DNA of 64,000 nt from Gilvimarinus algae. GTDB taxonomy: Bacteria; Pseudomonadota; Gammaproteobacteria; Pseudomonadales; Cellvibrionaceae. This document shows positions 54,836 through 64,000 of the stretch, piece by piece. Position 1 is the stretch's first letter; every line of letters starts with the position of its first letter. The notes beneath the pieces are model-generated. The model ran no database searches and had not been told where the DNA came from. It saw nothing but the letters and a program-made list of their open reading frames with translations. Location: positions 105,291 through 169,290 of the forward strand of contig NZ_JAULRT010000031.1 in the NCBI RefSeq assembly GCF_030518215.1, given 5' to 3'. Both the position numbers and the translations under genes were made by a program.

Positions 54836-57800
54836 ATGATCAAGCGCAGTGCGTTTTCTCCCCGCAGAAGTGCCTTAGCTCTGGCTATAGGTTGTGTGCT
54901 GGGGAGTCCAGGTCTCATGGCCCAGCAGGCAGAGGATTCGGCCAGCGAAGAAACGACCTTGCTGGAAGAGGTTATTGTCCGTGGGGTGCGTCAGTCCCAA
55001 GCCAAGGCCATTGATATCAAACGGGATTCGGACCGTATTGTCGACTCGATTGTGGCAGAAGACATCGGTAAGTTGCCTGACTTAACCATCACCGACTCGC
55101 TGCAGCGGGTCACCGGGGTACAGATTAACCGCGAAGCCAATGAGGGCACCAGCCTCAATATCCGCGGCATGCCCCAGGTGCTCACGACCTTAAACGGCGA
55201 ACAGTTCTTAAGTCCCTGGAGTATCACCGGCATCGGCGCCAATTACTCCGATATCCCCGCCGGCATGATCAGTGGTGTGGATGTTTACAAGTCCCAGTCG
55301 GCCTCTATGGTGGCCGGTGGTATTTCGGGCGTGGTGGATCTGAAGACTCTTTCGCCACTGGCTATGGAAGAGGGGGTTACCGCCAACCTCCGTGCTGAAG
55401 GGTCATTCGGTGATCGCTCCAAGGATGAAACCAAACCCGATGGCAGCACCGGAACCCGCGATCCTGATTACAACGTCAGCGGATTTTTTGGCTACAAATT
55501 TAATGACGATCTCGCGTTTAACGCCGGATTGTTCAGCTCCGAGTCCTACAACGCCAATTATTCAATGAACCATGATTCGCGGTTTGCCTTTCTGGATCGT
55601 CAGAATGGTACGCCCACAGACCCTCTGGACTTTGATGGCGATGGCGACCTAGTCAATGACTGGTATCTGGTACCGGAAACCTACGGTGCCTCAAGCAGCT
55701 TTGTAACGCGTGAGCGTGAGGGTGGCTCAGTCAGTATCGAGTGGCAATTGACCGATAACTTCCGCTTGCGCGGTGACGCCTTTTACACCGAAATGGAGCA
55801 GTACGACCGTGGTGTGAGGGTAGCGTTCAACGCGAAAAGTGCGGTCAGCTCTTATCAGGTGAATGGTACACCTGGCACTGAATCGGATCTTTACGATGCA
55901 CTGGAAGACGGGTCCGTCTTTAATGAGGCAGGGCAGTTCTCCTACGTAGAGGAGGCCGGCCAGGCTCAAACCGTGACCATTCACAGCCTGCAAGTCGCGG
56001 ACGTGTTGGCTCCTGATTTCACCACGACCTCCTCCAACAACATTAACCGAACGGCGGCACTAAACACCAATGTCCAGCTGGACTACACTAACCACGACAA
56101 CCTGACGGTCACCGCCCGCTACATTTATGCCGAGGCCGAGAAACGTTATCGCCAGGCGTCCTTGCAGCAGGGCACGCCGGCTTGGGAATGGGTAGACGTT
56201 GATGGTATTCCGGGCAAAGATCCTATTGACCCTTACGCTGTAACGGTTGATTACACCGGCGATTATCCTTCTTTCAATTTTGATAAAGACGTTTCCGACG
56301 CTGATCTCCTTGGGCGCTACCAAGCGATCGCCACCGGCAACAACACAGAAGGTCTTCTTAATGTGGCGCGGGTAGACGCCAACTTCGAATTTGACAACGG
56401 CGGCTTTTTTGAATCCGTTGACTTCGGGGTGCGCTACGGTGTGCGCGAGGCAGATTACACTGAGTTCTTTTATGTGACGCCCACCCAGCGCTACGCAAAC
56501 GACCAGCGGATTCCCATCGACAAGCGCAATCAGCTATACAGCGGCAACCGCATTTGGCAGCGCTATCCGGATTGGCGGCTGTTCAATTACGACGACGAGC
56601 CTGCTGAGTTGATAGAGGCCGGCCTGTACAACAATGGCTTTACGGCGGCAGACACCTCGGTGTTCACCGATTTCGGCCCCTTCTCTGGCTTTGAGGGAGG
56701 TGTGTCCTCCGTTGACCCGGCGCAGTGGGATTCGCCGCTGGAGTTTATGAACCGTCTCTACCCAGGCACCCGTACGGTCGAAGACCCTTCGTATGCTTAC
56801 AACGTCGAGGAAGCCTCGGCTGAGGTCTTTGGCCAACTGAATTTCGGTTCTGAGAGCGGGTTATTCGGTATACCCTACAGCGGGAATGTCGGTTTAAAGG
56901 TGATGCAAACGGACCGGACGGTCGAGCGCAATACCGTTCCTGAAGTGCTGGATGTGTTTAACTCTATTGGTGCTGTGGATTATCAGAAGCTCGCCTTCGT
57001 TTACGATATTGAAACCAAGGAGCGGTCCTTCACCCAGTACCTGCCGTCTTTTAACCTGAATATGTTCCCATCCGAAGATGTGGTGGTTCGCTTTGCCGCG
57101 GCTCGTACCACCTCGCGCAACGACCTGCAGAATGTTGGTTCCGGTTTGTTTCTCTGGTACAGCCAGTGTGAAAAGACGGACGAGAATGGCGAACGGGTTC
57201 TGATCGTCGACAGTGCAGGTAACCTGGTGGGTGAAACCGTTACCTGTGTCGGCGGCGGTAGTGACAACGGCAACATTGATATTGATCCCTGGATTGCCGA
57301 TGTCTATAACACGTCCGCCGAGTGGTACTTCGATGAAAACGCTATTGTCGGCCTGGGCCTTTTCTATATGGATGTGGACACCTCGGTGAGAAGCTTTCAG
57401 GAGCAGCGCAACTTCGTCGACGGCGATGGCATTGACCGTGGTAGGACGGGCAACGTCTGGGCCACCGAGAATGCCAGCGGTTCTTCACTTTACGGTGTGG
57501 AGTTCGGTTATCGTCAGCCCTTTACCTTCCTGCCGAGCTTCTTGAGCTCCACAGGTATCGAGTTTAACTACACCTATTCACAGAGCGAGTCAGACGAGAA
57601 AGACCTGGAAGGCAATACCCTGCCGCTTCAGTCAAACTCCGAGCATCAAAGCAACTTGATTCTCTGGTACGACCATGCCGGCTTCAACGCTCGTGTGGCC
57701 TACAACTGGCGCAGTGACGAGTACGTGCAGCCAGTCGGTTTAAGCCCAGGTGGCGAAGCGATCAACCTGGCGACTTGGGCTGAGCCCGCCGGGTATCTGG

Positions 57801-57964
57801 ACCTATCCTTGAGCTACTGGATCAACGAGCATGTCAGCGTCTACCTCAACGGTACCAATCTGACCGCGACAGATCGCAGAAACTACGCTCAGTACGAGGA
57901 TCAGCTGCAAAGCATCAATGTTCAAGAGCGCCGTTATGCGGCGGGCTTTACTCTGACCTTTTAA
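54836..57964 (+). CDS. TonB-dependent receptor, polysaccharide-type
   Basis: 1042 residues with GAGGA upstream of the ATG. The signal peptide ends near LMAQQ. The TonB box region LLEEVIVRGVRQSQAKAID and the plug motif DSDRIVDSIVAEDIGKLPDLTITDSLQRVTGV are the hallmarks of the TonB-Xanth-Caul subfamily (TIGR01782), common in polysaccharide uptake. The barrel ends with the strand GFTLTF. It is 69 bases upstream of a large lipoprotein made from a GH5-like domain, which suggests a SusCD-like working pair for a glycan. The substrate is not shown by the sequence. Confidence 0.9.
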   Translation: MIKRSAFSPRRSALALAIGCVLGSPGLMAQQAEDSASEETTLLEEVIVRGVRQSQAKAIDIKRDSDRIVDSIVAEDIGKLPDLTITDSLQRVTGVQINREANEGTSLNIRGMPQVLTTLNGEQFLSPWSITGIGANYSDIPAGMISGVDVYKSQSASMVAGGISGVVDLKTLSPLAMEEGVTANLRAEGSFGDRSKDETKPDGSTGTRDPDYNVSGFFGYKFNDDLAFNAGLFSSESYNANYSMNHDSRFAFLDRQNGTPTDPLDFDGDGDLVNDWYLVPETYGASSSFVTREREGGSVSIEWQLTDNFRLRGDAFYTEMEQYDRGVRVAFNAKSAVSSYQVNGTPGTESDLYDALEDGSVFNEAGQFSYVEEAGQAQTVTIHSLQVADVLAPDFTTTSSNNINRTAALNTNVQLDYTNHDNLTVTARYIYAEAEKRYRQASLQQGTPAWEWVDVDGIPGKDPIDPYAVTVDYTGDYPSFNFDKDVSDADLLGRYQAIATGNNTEGLLNVARVDANFEFDNGGFFESVDFGVRYGVREADYTEFFYVTPTQRYANDQRIPIDKRNQLYSGNRIWQRYPDWRLFNYDDEPAELIEAGLYNNGFTAADTSVFTDFGPFSGFEGGVSSVDPAQWDSPLEFMNRLYPGTRTVEDPSYAYNVEEASAEVFGQLNFGSESGLFGIPYSGNVGLKVMQTDRTVERNTVPEVLDVFNSIGAVDYQKLAFVYDIETKERSFTQYLPSFNLNMFPSEDVVVRFAAARTTSRNDLQNVGSGLFLWYSQCEKTDENGERVLIVDSAGNLVGETVTCVGGGSDNGNIDIDPWIADVYNTSAEWYFDENAIVGLGLFYMDVDTSVRSFQEQRNFVDGDGIDRGRTGNVWATENASGSSLYGVEFGYRQPFTFLPSFLSSTGIEFNYTYSQSESDEKDLEGNTLPLQSNSEHQSNLILWYDHAGFNARVAYNWRSDEYVQPVGLSPGGEAINLATWAEPAGYLDLSLSYWINEHVSVYLNGTNLTATDRRNYAQYEDQLQSINVQERRYAAGFTLTF

Positions 57965-58033
57965 GGCCAGTTCTCAGCTACTCGCCTCCCGCGCGTGGCG
58001 CGGAGGCCAAAAGAATAATGACGGAGTTTGGAT

Positions 58034-60679
58034 ATGAACATTAAATTACTGCCATGGGTCATCGTGACCGGTGCTCTGACCTTAACCGCCTGTGGCGGCG
58101 GTGACGGACTTTTGGGTGAAGACCAGGATGTCGACATGATGTATCCGGAAGCGGGCGTTGAAGATCCGACCGATCGTCCCCGCCCGCCGGAAAACGAGCC
58201 AACCATGACCACCGAGCAACAATTTCTCGTGGATGTGGGCGGCTATCCGGTCTTTCTGCGTGGTGCGACTCTCAAGTACCATCTCGACCCCCCCCAGATG
58301 ATTAATGCACTGGAGCCGATGGCCGCCACAGGCGCCAATGCGGTGCGCCTGATGATCGACAGCAATGTCACCGCCGATGAGCTGGATGGCGCCTTGAGCA
58401 CGATTGCCAACCAAAACATGGTGGCGGTGGTCAGCTTGACCGATGACGGTAGCTCACTGCGCTGCCAGGAAGACCCCAATGCCATTATTGATGCTGTAAA
58501 CACCCTGTGGCTGGATAAGTGGATCGCGGTCTTGGCACAAGATCGTTTTCAGGGGCGGGTGATCATTAACATTGCCGACGGCTGGGGTCCTATGGGTATT
58601 TTTAATGCCTCAAGCCTGGGTTATCAGGAATATGTGGATACCTACAAAGCACTGATCCGCCGCTTTCGTGAGGCGGGTTTTAAGCTGCCGCTGATGATTG
58701 ACGGCGCCAACTGCGGCCAGGATTTTAATGCTTTCCTGGTTGGCCGGGGGAAAGAGCTCCTGTCGGCTGACAGTGAAAAGAACCTGATTTTTGCCGCTGA
58801 CGGTGAAGGCCAGCGCTGGGACAACGCCGATAAAATCATCACCGCTAATACGTTGCTTGCGCAGGAGGGCGCCCCCTTTGTGATGAACGCCTTTGGTGGG
58901 TCCGGGACGGGTGATTTCCCCGTTGACCAGAGCGAGTTCATGGCGCAGGCCGTGGGCGATACCGCCCTGGTGGTGGATACCCCCTGGGCCAGCAGCGACG
59001 ATGGAGTGGGTTACCTGAACGCCTTTGGTGAAGCGCTCGATTTAACCGGCGGCGCCACCTCCTTGGACGTGTTCATGGACCGGCGTTACCTGGAGTTTAT
59101 GCGGGTTTCCCCGGGCAGTTCCAACTATGCACCTAACGGCACCACAGGTATTGCGATGTACCTAATGGATGCCGATGGCAACCGACTGCGTCTGGGTATG
59201 TCGCTGGCGCGCGAGCTGCGTGAAAATGTGTGGAACAAGTTGCGCTTTGATATTCCAGCTGAAATCGATCCGGCGAATTTAATGGATGGCGCCACCGGGT
59301 TCGATCAAACGGCTGTGACTCACGTCGGTGTGGAAATTCTTGCCAACGGCAAGGCGGATACCTCAGAAGGGGAAATCAAGTTTGACAATATGAACTTGTT
59401 CCCCGGTGTACCGCCCATGTTTACTTCGGAGTTCAATACGGATGGCGACACCGAACAATGGATGGCGAGCAACTCCGAACTGTCTGTGGCTAATGGTAGC
59501 CTTCAGGCGCTGCCCACTGGAAGTCAGGTGGACTTCAGTATGGCGGCCTGGAACGGCGATGCCATTGGTTTGATCGACTTTAGCAAAACGCTCAATGTGA
59601 CCGTGCGTATGTTCCTTTCCGAGGAATACGCGAGTGATATCCCGAACATGTGGATGCAGGCTTTTGGGCAGTTTGGTGAAGGTTGGTCCTGGAATGCAGT
59701 GCCGGTGTCTAAGGCGCCTTTGGTCGCCGGGCAATGGTCTGAGCTTAAGTACACGGTAAATTTCAATGAAACCGTGCAGCCACCCTCTGACATTCATACC
59801 GCCCAAGCATTTGGCTTGCAAGTAGGTGGTATTTCTACGCCTAAGTCTGATCCTATTATGATCGACTCTATTGTCATCGAGGATCCATCGGCGCGGCCCA
59901 CCAAAGTGGTGACCGACACCCAGTACAAAGCGACGTTCAGCAGCGGTACAGAGGGCTTTGTCAATGCTGGCTGGGACGGCGGCCAAGTTGAAGTGTCCAG
60001 TGTCGATGGTGAGCTGGTAGCAAGCGTTCCGGCCGGTGATGGCGGTGCGGTTAACAAGGCCGATGTTAACTCAGTGCAAGAGATTAACTTTGGTGGCAAT
60101 TTAACGGTGAAGGCACGGTTGTTCCTTCCGGAATCGTTTTCTGGTACGGAGTTCTGGATGACCTTCTTCTTTCAAAGTGGTGGTTGGCAGCATTTCCCAT
60201 TTGGTGAAGTCGATATGTCGGTCATTAACTACGGTCAGTGGAACGATCTGGAGTTTGAAATTACGGATGAAGATTACCCAGAAGGCTTCTCTCGCACCCT
60301 GTCGCCACAGATGTTTGGCTTCCAGTACGGTGGCACCATTGCCGGCGAGTTTAAGCTGGACGATATCGAGATTATCGGTGACAGCATCGTGGATGATCTG
60401 CAGCCGATTTACGAGCAGGGCTTCAATACCATGGGTTCCGTGGAGGATCTCTCCGTGGATTTCACCAACGGTGCTTTGGATGCCGGTAGTGCCTTGGCAG
60501 CCAAGTCTATGGGATTCCACGTGGTGCCCTTCGGTTGGACTGCAAGCACTTGGTACGATACGAGCGCCCTGACGATCACTGAGGATGTAGAGGGGGAAGT
60601 GCTGACCGAGCGCGGCGAGCAAATCGTCAATGGCCCCACTGGTATTACCGCGACTTCTCTGCCGGTGATGTTCGAGTAA
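58034..60679 (+). CDS. lipoprotein with catalytically dead GH5-type mannanase-like domain and beta-sandwich modules
   Basis: 881 residues from the ATG at 58034 (GGAG 7 bases upstream). Lipobox TLTAC gives Cys20. A linker rich in Pro and Asp/Glu follows. Residues about 60-330 line up with GH5 subfamily 8 mannanases: FLRGATL, GANAVRLMI, VIINI, LMIDGANCGQDF, DSEKNLIFA. At the acid/base site the usual NE reads DG (182-183, NIADGW); at the nucleophile site GEFG reads NAFG (285-288), losing the second Glu; the HMY motif reads DGE. Three or four beta-sandwich, CBM-like units follow (about 345-455, 462-617, 630-783, then a partial one). It is thus more likely a glycan-binding lipoprotein partner of the upstream receptor than an enzyme. 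The family call is from pattern memory only. Confidence 0.78.
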   Translation: MNIKLLPWVIVTGALTLTACGGGDGLLGEDQDVDMMYPEAGVEDPTDRPRPPENEPTMTTEQQFLVDVGGYPVFLRGATLKYHLDPPQMINALEPMAATGANAVRLMIDSNVTADELDGALSTIANQNMVAVVSLTDDGSSLRCQEDPNAIIDAVNTLWLDKWIAVLAQDRFQGRVIINIADGWGPMGIFNASSLGYQEYVDTYKALIRRFREAGFKLPLMIDGANCGQDFNAFLVGRGKELLSADSEKNLIFAADGEGQRWDNADKIITANTLLAQEGAPFVMNAFGGSGTGDFPVDQSEFMAQAVGDTALVVDTPWASSDDGVGYLNAFGEALDLTGGATSLDVFMDRRYLEFMRVSPGSSNYAPNGTTGIAMYLMDADGNRLRLGMSLARELRENVWNKLRFDIPAEIDPANLMDGATGFDQTAVTHVGVEILANGKADTSEGEIKFDNMNLFPGVPPMFTSEFNTDGDTEQWMASNSELSVANGSLQALPTGSQVDFSMAAWNGDAIGLIDFSKTLNVTVRMFLSEEYASDIPNMWMQAFGQFGEGWSWNAVPVSKAPLVAGQWSELKYTVNFNETVQPPSDIHTAQAFGLQVGGISTPKSDPIMIDSIVIEDPSARPTKVVTDTQYKATFSSGTEGFVNAGWDGGQVEVSSVDGELVASVPAGDGGAVNKADVNSVQEINFGGNLTVKARLFLPESFSGTEFWMTFFFQSGGWQHFPFGEVDMSVINYGQWNDLEFEITDEDYPEGFSRTLSPQMFGFQYGGTIAGEFKLDDIEIIGDSIVDDLQPIYEQGFNTMGSVEDLSVDFTNGALDAGSALAAKSMGFHVVPFGWTASTWYDTSALTITEDVEGEVLTERGEQIVNGPTGITATSLPVMFE

Positions 60680-60687
60680 CCTGCAGC

Positions 60688-60731
60688 GGGCCCCTGTTCA
60701 TCTGATTTGCAAACGGGTGAGCAGGGGTCCC
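60688..60731. terminator. possible hairpin between convergent genes
   Basis: GGGCCCCTGTTCA pairs imperfectly with TGAGCAGGGGTCCC across a loop of about 18 bases, in the 59-base gap between the lipoprotein and ilvY. It has no T-run, so a terminator role is uncertain. Confidence 0.4.
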
Positions 60732-60738
60732 AATCCCG

Positions 60739-61614
60739 TCAAGGCGCTTTGTCGGCAATTTGTTGCCAAAGTGCCGAGACAATCGGGCTTTTAAGCCTCC
60801 TTTCCAGTACGCATATCCCCGTCTCAAAGGGCCCCAGGTCTGGTTGGCCTTCAATCACCCTTACCTGCTCCTTGAGTGGACTGTTCTCCAACACGATCAA
60901 GGGAACCAAGCCCACACCAAACCCGAGGCTCACCATACTGACGATGGCTTCGTTACCTTTCACCTCGGCATAGATATTGGGGCTTATGCGTTCCTGCTGA
61001 CACCATTGATTGAAGCGCTCTCGTGCCAATCCCTCTTCCGAGATAATCATGGGCCGGTGCTTCCAGAGCCGCTCTTGCTCGGGTGTGTTGCGGGAGTTGG
61101 CCGCACAGATAAAGACCAGTGGCGAGCGGGCGATGGGTTTAAAGTCCAGGCCGGCTGGCAGTTTCTCTGGCTTTGCGGCGATGGCAATATCCTCAAAGCC
61201 GCCGGTGATGCGCTCAATGGCCTGGGCGGGGTCGCCCGTATGAAGCTTGATGTTGATGCCCGGGTGGAGCGCACGAAATTCAGTGAGGATGTCGTAGAGA
61301 AAGCTATAGCTTGCGGTTACCGAGCAGTAAATGCTCAGCTGGCCTTTAAGTTGATCAGCTCCCGCCCACAGCGATTCCTGAAAGGTTTCCCATTGCTGTA
61401 ACGTCTCGCGGGCAAATTGGAGAAATTGGTGGCCTTGGTCGGTCAGGGCCACCGAACGATTGTCGCGCTCCATCAAGCGGGCCCCGAGCTCCTCTTCCAG
61501 CTGCTTGAGGTTGCGGCTGATGGTGGAAGGGCTGACGTGACATGTAGCCGCCGCCCGGCCAAAGTGGCTTGTCTCAGCCAGAGCCGTAAAGAGTCTGAGT
61601 TTGTGGATATCCAT
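60739..61614 (-). CDS. ilvY: LysR-family regulator IlvY
   Basis: 291 residues. N-terminal winged helix-turn-helix HKLRLFTALAETSHFGRAAATCHVSPSTISRNLKQLEEELG, then the inducer-binding domain. The rather specific QGHQFLQFARETLQQWETFQ and QLSIYCSVTASYSFLYDILTEFRALHPGINIKLHTGDPA stretches fit IlvY. It is divergent from ilvC across 114 bases, the classical ilvY-ilvC order, in which IlvY activates ilvC in response to acetolactate or acetohydroxybutyrate. Confidence 0.92.
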   Translation of the reverse strand: MDIHKLRLFTALAETSHFGRAAATCHVSPSTISRNLKQLEEELGARLMERDNRSVALTDQGHQFLQFARETLQQWETFQESLWAGADQLKGQLSIYCSVTASYSFLYDILTEFRALHPGINIKLHTGDPAQAIERITGGFEDIAIAAKPEKLPAGLDFKPIARSPLVFICAANSRNTPEQERLWKHRPMIISEEGLARERFNQWCQQERISPNIYAEVKGNEAIVSMVSLGFGVGLVPLIVLENSPLKEQVRVIEGQPDLGPFETGICVLERRLKSPIVSALWQQIADKAP

Positions 61615-61632
61615 GTGCTTGTTGCTAATTCT

Positions 61633-62745
<1,113 letters not shown>

Positions 62746-62780
62746 GGCGCGCCGCGGCCTTGGTGGAGGCGAAGCCTCTG

Positions 62781-62819
62781 ACGACAAACCCCTGCCTGGC
62801 GCAGGGGTTTGTCGTTTTT
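62781..62819 (+). terminator. strong Rho-independent terminator after ilvC
   Basis: A perfect 15-base stem, ACGACAAACCCCTGC with GCAGGGGTTTGTCGT, around a 5-base loop, followed by TTTT. It largely separates ilvC from pssA. Confidence 0.9.
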
Positions 62820-62888
62820 GTGGTAGGCTAGTGTTCGGCCTTGGAGAAGACTCTGGCCCGAAAACTCACAGCTGCGGGATCGAATAGT

Positions 62889-63743
62889 ATGAGTGATGAC
62901 GCGGACAAGCGTTTGAATAAAGAAAGCGACGACAGTTTGTTGCCGTTTGACGAGCATGTCGAGGAGGTTCAGGAGGGCGGTAAAAAAGTCCGCCACAAAG
63001 GTGTCTACCTCTTGCCCAACTTATGCACAACAGCGGCGCTTTTCAGTGGTTTTTACGCCATTATTACGGCTACTCAGGGGCGCTTTGAAGTGGCCGCCAT
63101 CGCCATCTTCGTCGCGATGGTGTTTGATGGTATGGACGGTCGGGTAGCGAGACTGACCAATACCTCCAGTGCTTTTGGCGAGCAGTACGACAGCTTGGCC
63201 GACATGGTGTCCTTTGGTTTGGCGCCAGCCTTAGTGATGTTTAACTGGGCGCTGGTGGATTTAGGCAAGGTGGGGTGGGCCGCGGCCTTTGGCTTTGTCG
63301 CCTGCGCCGCGCTTCGGCTAGCGCGCTTTAACACTCAGATTGGCACCGTGGATAAGGGGGAGTTTGTGGGCCTTGCAAGCCCCTCGGCAGCGGCTTTGAT
63401 TGCCGCCACCGTCTGGTCAGGTCACGATACGGATATGTCGCTACCGCTCGCCGTGTTGGCGGCGTTAATTACGGTGATAGCCGCTCTGTTGATGGTCTCC
63501 AATGTGCGCTATACCAGTTTTAAAAACATCGACTTTCGGGGGCGGGTGCCTTTTGTCGCCATGCTGGTGGTGGTTCTGGTCTTCGTGATTGTCAGTATCG
63601 ATCCTGCCAGAGTCTTGCTGGTGATGGCATTGCTTTACGCCTTCTCGGGGCCCGCTTGCTGGCTCTGGCAGAGAAAAGGAATCTTGGCGCCGAAGCTGGC
63701 GCGTCGCGCCCAGGTGGGTGAGGAGACAAAAGAGGACGCTTAG
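62889..63743 (+). CDS. pssA: CDP-diacylglycerol-serine O-phosphatidyltransferase
   Basis: 284 residues from the ATG at 62889 (GGGAT upstream). It makes phosphatidylserine, the precursor of phosphatidylethanolamine. The CDP-alcohol phosphotransferase motif is complete: DGRVARLTNTSSAFGEQYD, with the last Asp in SLADMVSFG. About eight membrane segments run to the C-terminus. An acidic, soluble N-terminus of about 40 residues precedes them. This is the integral-membrane type II form, usual beside ilvC in pseudomonads. Confidence 0.93.
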   Translation: MSDDADKRLNKESDDSLLPFDEHVEEVQEGGKKVRHKGVYLLPNLCTTAALFSGFYAIITATQGRFEVAAIAIFVAMVFDGMDGRVARLTNTSSAFGEQYDSLADMVSFGLAPALVMFNWALVDLGKVGWAAAFGFVACAALRLARFNTQIGTVDKGEFVGLASPSAAALIAATVWSGHDTDMSLPLAVLAALITVIAALLMVSNVRYTSFKNIDFRGRVPFVAMLVVVLVFVIVSIDPARVLLVMALLYAFSGPACWLWQRKGILAPKLARRAQVGEETKEDA

Positions 63744-63762
63744 CATCTCTTCTGCCACGGGC

Positions 63763-63788
63763 AAAAGGCGGCGTAAGCCGCCTTTTTT
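63763..63788 (+). terminator. Rho-independent terminator after pssA
   Basis: AAAAGGCGGC and GCCGCCTTTT pair around GTAA and continue into TTTTTT, 20 bases after the stop. Confidence 0.9.
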
Positions 63789-63860
63789 GTGTGTTTTTCG
63801 CCCGCACTGGTTGCAATTTGACCGGCTTTGGCTAAATTTTTAATTTGCTCTCAAAAAGCC

Positions 63861-63888
63861 TTGCGCGGTTTAGATTGGTGCGTATAAT
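63861..63888 (+). promoter_or_regulatory. strong promoter, probably of an rRNA operon
   Basis: TTGCGC (63861-63866) and a perfect TATAAT (63883-63888) with a 16-base spacer. An A/T-rich UP-like stretch lies upstream (63833-63857), and a GC-rich discriminator GCGCCCTCC follows, as in stringently controlled rRNA and tRNA promoters. The final bases (TTTTTCAAAAAGGGGTTGC) look like the start of a second, tandem promoter. No rRNA sequence is inside the window. Confidence 0.6.
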
Positions 63889-64000
63889 GCGCCCTCCTCG
63901 ACACCGGCGAGGTTGATTGAAGGCTTGCGAAGCGGGCGTTTGATCAGCGTTTTTGGAAGGTGTTTGAGGCTTGGTAAAAACTTTTTCAAAAAGGGGTTGC

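Noticed and set aside
58250..59030. Active GH5 beta-mannanase
   Set aside because: Both catalytic glutamate positions are replaced (NIADGW, NAFG), so enzyme activity should not be annotated from the fold resemblance.

Overview
The window is a piece of a gammaproteobacterial chromosome, GC-rich, with dense operons. The block murJ-ribF-ileS-lspA-fkpB-ispH / minor pilins / pilRS / bamD / rluD-pgeF-clpB is the neighbourhood known from Pseudomonas. The three large TonB-dependent receptors, the two-domain phytase, the PhoX phosphatase and a glycoside-hydrolase-like lipoprotein suggest a Cellvibrionales-type (marine or soil, polymer-using) organism. The genus cannot be decided from the sequence alone. 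No rRNA or tRNA gene, insertion sequence, phage gene or CRISPR array was seen.

Layout. 1-2.98 kb: end of a MipA/OmpV-family outer-membrane protein, an unknown Cys-containing lipoprotein, an esterase lipoprotein and a degenerate RmlD-like reductase. 3.0-8.5 kb (minus strand): fabB, fabA, ispB, ndh and a Gfo/Idh-type oxidoreductase. 8.5-10.5 kb (minus): an AraC-type regulator behind a membrane GGDEF protein with a ruined active site. 10.8-17.5 kb (plus): a phosphate-scavenging unit of TonB receptor, beta-propeller phytase and PhoX phosphatase, behind a good Pho box. 17.5-25.6 kb (minus): an RND-family exporter coupled to mlaA, an OmpA-type protein, yebG under a near-perfect SOS box, and a Fur-box siderophore receptor with a PepSY membrane protein.

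25.7-33.0 kb (plus): murJ, ribF, ileS, lspA, fkpB, ispH, mostly overlapping or tightly spaced. 33.0-44.0 kb: the type IV pilus minor pilin and PilY1 cluster and the PilS/PilR two-component system; this part is visibly more A/T-rich than its flanks. 44.1-51.8 kb: nadE, bamD, rluD, pgeF, clpB (with a sigma-32-like promoter) and a DUF4124 protein.

52.3-63.7 kb: branched-chain amino acid synthesis (ilvB, ilvH, ilvY, ilvC) and pssA. Between ilvH and ilvY sits a two-gene unit, a TonB receptor and a large lipoprotein, behind a LacI-type palindrome. The lipoprotein has the fold signature of a GH5 mannanase but both catalytic glutamates are replaced. This is the most unusual item in the window: a candidate glycan-binding partner of a TonB receptor made from a dead enzyme. 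The last 200 bases look like the promoter and leader of an rRNA operon that begins beyond the window.
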